The position numbers were made by a program, and so were the translations under genes. This document shows positions 7,122-14,355 of a DNA stretch of 26,373 nt, in pieces; position 1 is the stretch's first letter, and every line of letters starts with the position of its first letter. A model generated the notes under the pieces. It was not told where the DNA came from and did no database searches. It saw only the letters and a list, made by a program, of their open reading frames with translations. Source of the stretch: an uncultured Alistipes sp. (GTDB lineage Bacteria > Bacteroidota > Bacteroidia > Bacteroidales > Rikenellaceae); assembly GCA_900770635.1 (NCBI GenBank), contig CAAGLB010000052.1:1-26373 (forward strand), read 5' to 3'.

Positions 7122-8321
7122 ATGCTAAACGGAAAACACATAATACTCGGTATTACAGGCAGCATAGCAGCATACAAGGCAGCTATGCTGTGCCGTCTTT
7201 TAGTGAAGGAGGGTGCCGAGGTGAGAGTCATCATGACACCTCTTGCCAAGCAGTTTATCACGCCACTAACGATGGCAACGCTGTCGAAACACCCTATCCT
7301 CGTGGAGTTTTTCAACCCCGAGAATGGCGAGTGGAACTCACACGTATCGCTCGGCGAGTGGGCCGACATGCTGCTCATAGCACCTGCTACGGCAAACACC
7401 CTCGCTAAGATGACTACGGGCATTGCCGACAACTTGCTACTCACGACCTACCTCTCGGCACGCTCGAAGGTTGCCGTGGCACCCGCTATGGACCTCGACA
7501 TGTATGCACACATCACCACGCAGCAGAACCTAAAAACATTGTCTGAGCGTGGCGTAAGCATCATCGAGCCTGCGGCGGGTGAGCTGGCGAGTGGCCTTGT
7601 GGGCAAGGGACGCATGGCCGAGCCAGAGGATATAGTAGAGCAGGTGAAGGCGATATTTGCTGCTGACGAAAAAAAAAAGACGTTAGAGAGTAAGCGCTAC
7701 ATAGTTACTGCGGGAGCAACGATAGAGCCAATAGATCCTGTGCGCTACATCACAAACCACTCAACAGGCAAGATGGGATATGCCATTGCCGAGGAACTGG
7801 CACGTCGTGGTGCCGAGGTTAAGCTCATAAGTGGTCGCACCACCCTACCTGTGCCTCAGGGTGTTGAGCGCATCGACACACTCACGGCGGAGGAGATGTA
7901 CAACGCCGCAGTGAGCGAGTGGGCTAAGGCCGATGGCGCAGTCATGTGTGCCGCCGTGGCTGACTACACCCCTATAACTGTTGCTGACCGCAAGCTAAAA
8001 AAGAGTGACGACGACCTACGCATAGAGCTACGCCGCACTAAGGATATCGCCAAGGAGCTTGGCGCAACGAAGGGTGAGCGTGTGTTGGTAGGCTTCGCCC
8101 TTGAGACCGACAACGAGGAGGCAAATGCCCAGGGTAAGCTCGAGCGCAAGAACCTCGACTTTGTGGTTCTCAACTCGTTGCGTGATGCTGGCGCAGGATT
8201 TCGTGGCGACACCAACAAGATAACAATCATCGACAAGATGGGTGCTGAGGAGCATCCGCTAATGTCGAAGCGTGATGCCGCAGCGGTGATTGTGGACAAG
8301 ATAGAGAGTATCAACAAATAA
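7122..8321 (+). CDS. coaBC: Bifunctional phosphopantothenoylcysteine decarboxylase / phosphopantothenate-cysteine ligase
   Basis: This enzyme performs two successive steps of coenzyme A synthesis: joining cysteine to 4'-phosphopantothenate (CoaB) and decarboxylating the product to 4'-phosphopantetheine (CoaC, FMN-dependent). CoaC is residues 1-~180: flavoprotein start GITGSIAAYK, catalytic His74 in NSHVSLGEWAD, the APATANT flavin motif (87-93), and PAMDLDMY with the substrate-binding PAM loop. CoaB is ~190-399: VTAGATIEPIDPVR, the NHSTGKMG dimer/nucleotide loop, and the KLKK motif with its active-site lysine. Length (399) is typical. The A10 run at 7669-7678 lies exactly in the linker; slipping into either other frame meets a stop within 15 nt. 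recN starts 9 bp after the stop. I see no porD/DUF4835 gene between coaBC and recN, where I recall one in some relatives. Confidence 0.96.
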   Translation: MLNGKHIILGITGSIAAYKAAMLCRLLVKEGAEVRVIMTPLAKQFITPLTMATLSKHPILVEFFNPENGEWNSHVSLGEWADMLLIAPATANTLAKMTTGIADNLLLTTYLSARSKVAVAPAMDLDMYAHITTQQNLKTLSERGVSIIEPAAGELASGLVGKGRMAEPEDIVEQVKAIFAADEKKKTLESKRYIVTAGATIEPIDPVRYITNHSTGKMGYAIAEELARRGAEVKLISGRTTLPVPQGVERIDTLTAEEMYNAAVSEWAKADGAVMCAAVADYTPITVADRKLKKSDDDLRIELRRTKDIAKELGATKGERVLVGFALETDNEEANAQGKLERKNLDFVVLNSLRDAGAGFRGDTNKITIIDKMGAEEHPLMSKRDAAAVIVDKIESINK

Positions 8322-8330
8322 GCGAATAAG

Positions 8331-9971
8331 ATGCTAAAGTGCCTAACCATAGAGAATTATGCCCTTATTGAGTCGTTGCACGTGGAGTGGGACGACCACC
8401 TAAACATCATCACTGGTGAGACGGGTGCTGGTAAGTCTATTCTGTTAGGTGCTCTTGGCATGCTGCTCGGCGCTAAGAACGAGGGACAGGCGACGAAGGA
8501 CATCACAAAAAACTGCGTCATCGAGGCTACATTCTCGGTTGAGGGCTACGGCTTGGAGCAGGTGTTCGAGGATAACGACATCGACTACGAGAGCGAAGTT
8601 ACCATACGTCGCATAATCACGCCTGCGGGCAAGAGCCGCTCGTTTGTGGGCGACGTGCCTGTGCAGCTGGCAACGCTCAAGGAGCTGGGATCACGCCTTG
8701 TGGACATCCACTCGCAGCATCAAAACCTGATACTATCGTCGGAGGAGTTCCGCACATCTATCCTCGACACGCTCGCCTCGAACGAGGCTCTACTCAACGA
8801 GTACACCACCCTGCTTAGCAAGCTTAATGCGCTGCGCACGGAGTATCGCCAGATGGAGATGGCTATGGAGGCGGCACGCAAAGATGAGGAGTGGCTGCGC
8901 TACACCGTCGAGGAGTTTCGTGCTGCAAAGTTGCGTGAGGGCGAGAAGAGCGAAACGGAGCAGAAGCTTGCGATAGTGGAGGCTGCCGACCGCATAGGCG
9001 AGGCGCTGACAACACTACGCAACACGCTCGATGACGAGGAGTTGGGCGTTCTTGTTGCGCTATCACGCTCGGAGCGTGAGCTATCGTCGCTTGGCGAGAG
9101 CTACCCTGCTGGCAGCTCACTTTCGGAGCGCCTACATGCTGTGGTAGAGGAGCTCAAGGATATAAGCGCTACGGCTGCTGACGAGGCCGACACCATTGAC
9201 ACAGATCCCGAGAAGTTGCAGAAGCTCAGCGACAGGCTCAACACCATATACTCGCTCGAGATAAAGCACCGCAGCGAGTCGTACGACGATTTGTTGGCTA
9301 AGGCTCAAGAGTTTGAGCGACGCCTATCAACCATCGACAACAGCGACACGGAGCTTCGTGAGCTGAGCGAGCGCATAGCCCAGGCTGAGGATGAGTGTCG
9401 CAGCGTGGCCAACAAGATTCACGATCGACGCAAGGGCGTATGCGAGGAGTTCGAGCAGAAGATTGTGGCGATACTACAAAAGCTCGGCATGGAGGATGCT
9501 CGCTTCGAAGTGGAGATAAAGCCTACCGAGAGCTTCACGCCAAACGGCACAGACAGCATAGCATATCTCTTCACTGCCAACCGCACAACGAAGCCAGCGC
9601 CTATCGAGCGTATAGCCTCGGGTGGTGAGCTGTCACGTGTGATGTTGGCACTCAAAGCTATCTTGGTGGAGAAGATTAAGCTGCCAACGGTGATATTTGA
9701 CGAGATTGACACCGGCGTATCGGGACGCATAGCCGACGCTATGGGTGAGATCATCGCCGACATGGCCACAAAGATGCAGGTTGTGGACATCACGCATCTT
9801 CCACAGGTGGCATCGAAGAGCGGCGCACACTTCGTGGTGTACAAAAATGAGGGCAAGACAAACATACGCCAGCTAACAAAGGCTGAGCGCATCGACGAGA
9901 TTGCCAAAATGTTGTCCGGCAGCGAGATATCGGATGCCGCACGCCGACAAGCAAAAATCCTCTTGGGCTAA
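8331..9971 (+). CDS. recN: DNA repair protein RecN
   Basis: RecN is an SMC-like cytoplasmic ATPase that holds DNA ends together during double-strand break repair. In the 546 residues, the Walker A is GETGAGKS (29-36), followed by the Q-loop region (DIHSQHQN, ~124-131). A long coiled-coil section of Glu/Arg/Leu-rich sequence (~150-385) follows. The C-terminal head has the signature ASGGELSR (~426), Walker B TVIFDEIDTGVSG (~450-462) and the H-loop THLPQVAS. Length matches the family (~550). It begins 9 bp after coaBC and the terminator stem overlaps its last codons. No SOS-type operator is obvious to me in the short gap, so expression is probably from the shared upstream promoter. Confidence 0.96.
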   Translation: MLKCLTIENYALIESLHVEWDDHLNIITGETGAGKSILLGALGMLLGAKNEGQATKDITKNCVIEATFSVEGYGLEQVFEDNDIDYESEVTIRRIITPAGKSRSFVGDVPVQLATLKELGSRLVDIHSQHQNLILSSEEFRTSILDTLASNEALLNEYTTLLSKLNALRTEYRQMEMAMEAARKDEEWLRYTVEEFRAAKLREGEKSETEQKLAIVEAADRIGEALTTLRNTLDDEELGVLVALSRSERELSSLGESYPAGSSLSERLHAVVEELKDISATAADEADTIDTDPEKLQKLSDRLNTIYSLEIKHRSESYDDLLAKAQEFERRLSTIDNSDTELRELSERIAQAEDECRSVANKIHDRRKGVCEEFEQKIVAILQKLGMEDARFEVEIKPTESFTPNGTDSIAYLFTANRTTKPAPIERIASGGELSRVMLALKAILVEKIKLPTVIFDEIDTGVSGRIADAMGEIIADMATKMQVVDITHLPQVASKSGAHFVVYKNEGKTNIRQLTKAERIDEIAKMLSGSEISDAARRQAKILLG

Positions 9972-9990
9972 ACCAAGAGGATTTATTTTT
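9955..9990 (+). terminator. recN terminator overlapping its stop codon
   Basis: AAATCCTCTTGG (9955-9966) pairs perfectly over 12 bp with CCAAGAGGATTT (9973-9984). The loop GCTAAA contains most of the stop TAA (9969-9971). The run ATTTTT follows. The upstream arm encodes the last four to five residues of RecN. Confidence 0.92.
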
Positions 9991-9991
9991 A

Positions 9992-10132
9992 GGTGAAAGG
10001 TGAGAAGTGAAAGGTGAAAAGTGAAAAGTAAGGTGTCTGCGACGCTTTTTCATGGTATGGCATCCTAAATGAGAGTGAAGAATATGGAGGTTAGCACCAC
10101 CTGAGAGATGTTTCGCCAAGGCTCAACATGAC
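9992..10132. repeat. GTGAAAGG low-complexity tract and degenerate palindromic repeat
   Basis: 9992-10032 is a run of GTGAAAGGTGAGAAGTGAAA-type repeats with a 7-8 bp period. 10060-10132 is a decayed member of the GTCATNNTGAGCG palindrome family: the left arm CATCCTAAATGAGAGTGAAG is degraded, while the right arm GAGATGTTTCGCC..GCTCAACATGAC is well kept. No gene is present in 9972-10316. Confidence 0.65.
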
Positions 10133-10220
10133 AGATAAATTAGTAAAGAGTAATATTTTCGTTACTACTCACTACCAAGATAGAATCCAATTTGTTGTCA
10201 GAAGGGGTTAGGCTTGGTCT

Positions 10221-10286
10221 ATTGCAAAAGTGAGCACCCGAGGATAGTAGTAAACCTACAGCCTCGGGTGCTCAACTTTTAGCAAT
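10221..10286. terminator. Bidirectional terminator between convergent recN and tsaB
   Basis: A perfect 12-bp core (GAGCACCCGAGG 10232-10243 with CCTCGGGTGCTC 10262-10273) is extended by ATTGCAAAAGT on one side and AACTTTTAGCAAT on the other, giving arms of about 24 bp with two bulges. Each strand reads ACTTTT just after the core, so it can act in both directions. The loop carries GTAG..CTAC followed by AG, similar to the apical motif of the rplI and tRNA-Gln terminators. A second small hairpin, GGGCCA/TGGCCC (10288-10303), lies just after tsaB. Confidence 0.72.
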
Positions 10287-10316
10287 GGGCCAAGAATGGC
10301 CCCTTATCACAACTTC

Positions 10317-11027
10317 TTAAAGAAGTTTCTTCTTTGATGGGATAACAATAAAGTCCTTGAGGTAGAATGGCTCGAAGTATGCCAAGTCCTCGAACTTGCC
10401 AGCATTGAAGGCCTCCTCGGCAAGGCGGACAATGCCACGTGCCGAAGGGACAACACTCTCGATAATAGCATCGGGCAGCACCTCGGAACACTTCTTAGCA
10501 CCATTACCAAAAATCACAAACTTACCCTCAGAGCGCCACTGCTTAAAACTCTCCTCGGTGACAATCTCAGCAACAACATCACTATGACTAATACCCTTGT
10601 TATCAAAGACTTGAGCATACACCTCCATGCGGCGAGCATCGACCATAGGGCATAGCTTAGCCGCTGCCCAGTCCTCGTCATCGACCTCGAGGATACCTGC
10701 CTCGAAATCCTCACGAGCAACCTCGGTAAGGGCATCGAGCGAGCCAATAGCAATGAGTGGAATACCCAGAGCATAGCACATGCCCTTAGCAAACGACACG
10801 CCTATGCGCAAGCCTGTATATGATCCTGGGCCCTTACCCACAGCAATAGCGTCGATATCCGAGGGCTGCACGCCTGTTTCACGCAACAGCTCGTCGACAA
10901 ACAGAGCAACCTTCTTGGCATGGTCACGTCCCTCGTCGCTCTCACGCAGGGCCATAAGCTCGCCATCGTTGGCAAGCGCCACAGAGCAAATATCTGTACC
11001 TGTCTCTATTGAAAGTATAAGTGCCAT
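10317..11027 (-). CDS. tsaB: tRNA threonylcarbamoyladenosine biosynthesis protein TsaB
   Basis: TsaB is the non-catalytic ASKHA-fold partner of TsaD. Together with TsaE they transfer threonylcarbamoyl to A37 of ANN-decoding tRNAs in the cytoplasm. The 236-residue protein begins with the phosphate-1-like loop (LILSIETGTDICSVAL). It carries the diagnostic GKGPGSYTGLRIGVSFAKG (residues ~69-87) and the PMVDARRMEVYAQVF motif (~131-145). The C-terminal part is short, as is usual for TsaB compared with TsaD. The start lies 9 bp after the smpB stop on the same strand, so the two are probably cotranscribed. The bidirectional terminator at 10221-10286 lies downstream. Confidence 0.93.
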   Translation of the reverse strand: MALILSIETGTDICSVALANDGELMALRESDEGRDHAKKVALFVDELLRETGVQPSDIDAIAVGKGPGSYTGLRIGVSFAKGMCYALGIPLIAIGSLDALTEVAREDFEAGILEVDDEDWAAAKLCPMVDARRMEVYAQVFDNKGISHSDVVAEIVTEESFKQWRSEGKFVIFGNGAKKCSEVLPDAIIESVVPSARGIVRLAEEAFNAGKFEDLAYFEPFYLKDFIVIPSKKKLL

Positions 11028-11036
11028 ATCTCGCTG

Positions 11037-11498
11037 TTATTTATGAATTTTAAGTGCCTTATCCATCTCGCGCTTAGCGTCGTTCTCCTTGATATACTCA
11101 CGCTTGTCGTAGGCCTTACGACCACGTGCAAGACCTATTGCCACCTTAGCCAAGCCTCGCTCAGTGATGAACAGGCGGAGGCCAACAACGGTGAGCCCTC
11201 GATCCTGCAACGAGCGCTGCAACTTATTAAGCTCCTTGCGGTTGAGAAGCAGCTTGCGGTCACGCTTAGGGACATGGTTGTTGCACGTACCCCAAGCATA
11301 CTCGGCGATGTTGACATTGCGAATCCACAACTCGCCCTGCTCGAAGTAGCAATACGAGTCGACGAGCGACGCCTTGCCCAAGCGCAACGACTTAATCTCG
11401 GTGCCCACAAGCACGATGCCTGCGATATACTCCTCGATAATCTCGTAGTCGAACGTAGCTCGCTTATTACGTATATTTATATTTTTATAATCTGCCAT
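11037..11498 (-). CDS. smpB: SsrA-binding protein SmpB
   Basis: SmpB carries tmRNA into stalled ribosomes for trans-translation, releasing them and tagging the incomplete protein. The 153 residues show the conserved beta-barrel features: NKRATFDYEIIEEYIAGIVL, GTEIKSLRLGKASLVDSY (residues ~32-49), and NNHVPKRDRKLLLNRKEL. The basic C-terminal tail (LARGRKAYDKREYIKENDAKREM) inserts into the mRNA channel. Length is typical (~150-160). It is the upstream gene of a smpB-tsaB unit; pairing two translation-related genes is sensible but may be incidental. The tmRNA gene is not in this window. Confidence 0.95.
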   Translation of the reverse strand: MADYKNINIRNKRATFDYEIIEEYIAGIVLVGTEIKSLRLGKASLVDSYCYFEQGELWIRNVNIAEYAWGTCNNHVPKRDRKLLLNRKELNKLQRSLQDRGLTVVGLRLFITERGLAKVAIGLARGRKAYDKREYIKENDAKREMDKALKIHK

Positions 11499-11561
11499 AT
11501 CTTATTGTTTCATTAGCTCACTTTCGGCACACGTTTTGCCACAATCGATGTGGGTGTTCGG

Positions 11562-11569
11562 CAAAGGTA
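11562..11569 (-). promoter_or_regulatory. Putative -7 box for smpB-tsaB
   Basis: On the minus strand TACCTTTG reads at 11569-11562, an exact TAnnTTTG match, about 64 bp upstream of the smpB ATG. No good -33 box lies at the expected distance. The 11499-11679 gap otherwise contains only the dnaG 3' flank and a TATCTTTG box on the plus strand (11581-11588) with no gene to drive. Confidence 0.45.
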
Positions 11570-11679
11570 ACTAATTCTTTTATCTTTGATATGTTTTACA
11601 CATCTTTAGTTTATTTTCTGTTTGCACACCGCCAACGTAGTGATACGGAGGTAAGCCGAGCACCCTTTTTCAAAAGCCA

Positions 11680-13674
11680 TCAAATAACACTATTTGTTAC
11701 ATGCGCAAGTTTCAGACGTGCGTTAAGTAGCTTCGTTAGGTGAGCCATTATCTCCGACTGCTCGTCGTCGGTAATACCTGGCTTGCTGAGGATGCGATAA
11801 TCGTCGGCAACAAGCCTGTCGATAGTACGCAACTTGAACATATCCATAACATGAGGCACGCCATCGGCAAGCTGCTCCTGGACACTCTCGATATGCACCT
11901 CCTTCTGCTCCCAGATGCGGCTAATAACATAGTTATCGTCAGAGGTTAGCAAATCTACGACGATGCTGCTAACATCGGGGTTTGGATGGTTAACAAAGCG
12001 GTGTGTGGGAACCTCGACACCTATGCCAAGGCGCTCACTCTCAGAACGATACTCCTCGTATATGGTGCGGTAAAGCGGGTAGACCAACGTAAGGTTATCG
12101 GTATCGAGCTCACCAAATATGAAGTCGGCGACATTGTAGTCGACATACTCCTTATCTTCGAGTAGCGTGAAGTTCAGGTGGCCATATTTAAGCAAGTACT
12201 TGACAATCTCTCGCTCGAGCGTCTCCATCGTTGTGCCCAGCGTAGCATCCACGGGAATGGGCTCATCGTTGGGCTGAGACGTACCAGGCATCTGCTCAGC
12301 TTGCTTATGCTCACGCTCACGGCTCTGCTGGCGCTGGATGAACTCACGAGCCTCACGGTTGCCCTTAACACCCTCAACGTTGCGTGCCACCTCAGTGCCA
12401 AGCATCTCGGCCGAAACATCCATAATCTCGGCACAGTAGCGCACATACTCCTGACGCTTGATGGCATCGGGGATAAGAGCAATGCTCTCGACCATAGCAC
12501 GTATAGCCTCAGAACGGGTCATCGGGTCGGTAGCCTCGCCAAGCAATAAGTGGGCCTTGAAGGCGAGGAAGTCCTGCGACTCGTTGCTGATATAGTCACG
12601 TAGCTCGTCGGAAGAGTGGGCACGGGCAAAGGTATCGGGGTCGTGCTCCTCGGGGAGTAGAACAATGCGCACATTGAGGTTCTCCTTGAGGATAAGGTCG
12701 ACACCACGCAGTGCCGCCTTGACACCCGCCTTATCGCCATCGTACATGAGGGTTATGTTCTTCGAGAAGCGAGCGACGAGGCGTATCTGCTCCTCGGTGA
12801 GCGACGTGCCTGACGATGCCACGACATTCTCGACACCCGCCTGGTGCATCGAGATAACATCGGCATAGCCCTCAACCATGATGACCATGTCCTCCTGCTG
12901 GATAGCCTTCTTAGCAAAGAAGAGGCCATAGAGTTCCCTACTCTTTGAGTAAATCTCGCTCTCGGGCGAATTCTGATATTTTGCTACCTTCTTGTCGGTG
13001 CGTAGCGTGCGGCCACCAAAGGCAACCACACGGCCCGAGACGTTGTGCACAGGAAAGATTACACGGTCGTAGAACCTATCACGCAGAAGGCCGTCGTACT
13101 CACGCTTTAACGATAGGCCTGTCGAGAGCAAGAACTCCTCCTTGTATCCCGCCGAGCGGGCATCTGCGGAGAAGCGGTCGCCACGTGAGGGGCAGAAGCC
13201 GAGGCCAAACTTGCGGATTGTGGCATCGCTAAAACCACGAAGCGACGAGAAGTAGGTGAGCGCCACGCTGCGGCCCTCATCCTCGGAGTACATGTAGCGC
13301 TGGAAGTAGTCGGCCGCCCACTGGTTGAGGGCAAACATACTCTCACGGTTGTTGTTGCGCTGTATATCCTCCTCTGTCTGCGCCTCCTCCCTAACCTCGA
13401 TGCCGTAGCGCTTAGCGAGCATTTTAAGGGCTTCGGGGTATGACACATTCTCGCTCTCCATGACGAAGTTAACGGCATTTCCTGCCTTGCCACAGCCGAA
13501 ACACTTGTAGATGCCACGTGCGGGCGACACCACGAAGGATGGTGTCTTCTCCTGGTGGAAAGGACAGCACGCCTGGTAGTTCGTACCCTTGCGTTTGAGT
13601 GTGACGTAGTCGCCAACAACATCTACTATGTTGACGGCACTAAATATTCGGTCTATGGTTTCACGATCAATCAT
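11680..13674 (-). CDS. dnaG: DNA primase DnaG
   Basis: DnaG makes the RNA primers for chromosomal replication. I chose the ATG at 13674 (664 residues) because MIDRETIDRIFSAVNIVDVV is the conserved DnaG N-terminus; the 14-codon upstream extension starts at a non-ATG codon and crosses the promoter. The CHC2 zinc finger is C37-P-F-H40 with C58-F-G-C61. The catalytic RNA polymerase core holds RVIFPVHNVSGRVVAFGGR, then the TOPRIM motifs MVEGYADVISMHQAGV (~260) and LMYDGDKAG (~305). An Arg/Gln/Glu-rich linker (~440-480) precedes the helicase-binding C-terminal domain, which is divergent, as usual in this phylum. Its -7 box abuts the start codon, so the mRNA may be nearly leaderless. Confidence 0.95.
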   Translation of the reverse strand: MIDRETIDRIFSAVNIVDVVGDYVTLKRKGTNYQACCPFHQEKTPSFVVSPARGIYKCFGCGKAGNAVNFVMESENVSYPEALKMLAKRYGIEVREEAQTEEDIQRNNNRESMFALNQWAADYFQRYMYSEDEGRSVALTYFSSLRGFSDATIRKFGLGFCPSRGDRFSADARSAGYKEEFLLSTGLSLKREYDGLLRDRFYDRVIFPVHNVSGRVVAFGGRTLRTDKKVAKYQNSPESEIYSKSRELYGLFFAKKAIQQEDMVIMVEGYADVISMHQAGVENVVASSGTSLTEEQIRLVARFSKNITLMYDGDKAGVKAALRGVDLILKENLNVRIVLLPEEHDPDTFARAHSSDELRDYISNESQDFLAFKAHLLLGEATDPMTRSEAIRAMVESIALIPDAIKRQEYVRYCAEIMDVSAEMLGTEVARNVEGVKGNREAREFIQRQQSREREHKQAEQMPGTSQPNDEPIPVDATLGTTMETLEREIVKYLLKYGHLNFTLLEDKEYVDYNVADFIFGELDTDNLTLVYPLYRTIYEEYRSESERLGIGVEVPTHRFVNHPNPDVSSIVVDLLTSDDNYVISRIWEQKEVHIESVQEQLADGVPHVMDMFKLRTIDRLVADDYRILSKPGITDDEQSEIMAHLTKLLNARLKLAHVTNSVI

Positions 13675-13679
13675 TCGTG

Positions 13680-13687
13680 CAAAGGTA
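13680..13687 (-). promoter_or_regulatory. -7 box of dnaG, almost touching the start codon
   Basis: TACCTTTG on the minus strand (13687-13680) is five bases upstream of the dnaG ATG (13674). With a start about 6-7 nt after the box, transcription would begin at or next to the A of ATG. The -33 box is not clear: CAAA at 13714-13717 is 26 bp away. Confidence 0.5.
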
Positions 13688-13722
13688 CTAAAATTTGTCG
13701 AAATTAATATCCTCAAATCTAT

Positions 13723-13753
13723 TTTGCCAAATAATTTTTTTTTCTTACCTTTG
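13723..13753 (+). promoter_or_regulatory. Bacteroidota promoter for the orphan lipoprotein
   Basis: TTTG (13723-13726), 19 bp, TACCTTTG (13746-13753) is a full consensus match. The predicted start near 13759 gives a leader of about 25 nt. It is divergent from the dnaG promoter and the two overlap in the same 75 bp. Confidence 0.7.
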
Positions 13754-13784
13754 TTAGATGGAATTATTAAAATAATTTTTGTTT

Positions 13785-14327
13785 ATGACACGTTTAGCAT
13801 TCAGCCTATTTGCATTGATATTTTTTTGCAGTTGTAGCGTAACTACTGGTTGTATAGGCACAATCACGGTTTTGGATAGTAACGGAAACACAGTGAAAAA
13901 ATGGAATAATATTACAATACAGAATGAGGCGCTTGGCTATACCAGCAGCTCATTCAAGTCTTTCGGTCTTAACTTTTACGATCCAGCGAGTGATCAATTT
14001 ATCGTTCTTAGCAATGCAGTTCCTTACATAATTGAGTATAACACTCATACTACATCAGAAGACTATGATTCTTCGTCATCTTCTTCTAACACTTCTACTA
14101 CACCTACAGTAAATGAGAATAAGGCTAAATTCTTAGAAGAAAGACAAAAGCTGATAGACCAATACAACGAATTAGACGAATTAAAAGCAACATATAAGGA
14201 GCAATTATCAACTTTGGAAAAAGATAGTGAGGAATACAACGAGATGAAAGCTCTGATAAAAACCACAAAAGATCAAATGTCAGAAATAAACAAGACTTTG
14301 TGGTATGAATATAACTATAGCATATAA
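13785..14327 (+). CDS. Orphan lipoprotein with C-terminal coiled coil, function unknown
   Basis: I do not recognise the family. The 180-residue product starts at ATG 13785; an in-frame TTG two codons earlier is less likely. Its lipoprotein signal is MTRLAFSLFALIFFCSC, with Cys17 as probable lipid site. Residues ~20-90 hold a beta-rich section (TVLDSNGNTVKKWNNITIQN, FKSFGLNFYDPASDQFIVLS) that resembles a short carbohydrate- or protein-interaction domain but carries no diagnostic motif. A Ser/Thr-rich linker (DSSSSSSNTSTTP) follows. Residues ~112-175 form a Glu/Lys/Leu heptad-like coiled coil (FLEERQKLIDQYNELDELK). It is clearly more A/T-rich than its neighbours (AAT, ACA, TTA and GAA are frequent), which suggests acquisition or relaxed selection. 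glyA begins 28 bp downstream, so readthrough is possible. Confidence 0.75.
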   Translation: MTRLAFSLFALIFFCSCSVTTGCIGTITVLDSNGNTVKKWNNITIQNEALGYTSSSFKSFGLNFYDPASDQFIVLSNAVPYIIEYNTHTTSEDYDSSSSSSNTSTTPTVNENKAKFLEERQKLIDQYNELDELKATYKEQLSTLEKDSEEYNEMKALIKTTKDQMSEINKTLWYEYNYSI

Positions 14328-14355
14328 TAACTTAAAACTAAACACAATACCTAAA

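Noticed and set aside
7100..7444. Alternative frames over the start of coaBC on both strands
   Set aside because: CoaBC motifs fill this region in one frame; the others are out-of-frame shadows.
11581..11588. Plus-strand TATCTTTG as a promoter between smpB and dnaG
   Set aside because: No -33 box at the right distance and no plus-strand gene downstream; TAnnTTTG occurs often by chance.
13675..13716. Longer dnaG start adding 14 residues
   Set aside because: It begins at a non-ATG codon and overlaps the -7 box; the conserved DnaG N-terminus begins at ATG 13674.
13758..13775. Five-codon leader ORF (MELLK) at the predicted transcript start of the orphan lipoprotein
   Set aside because: Too short to distinguish from chance in A/T-rich sequence, with no hairpin arrangement suggesting attenuation.
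14305..14355. Longer glyA start
   Set aside because: It overlaps the preceding CDS and adds residues not seen in serine hydroxymethyltransferases; ATG 14356 fits the family.
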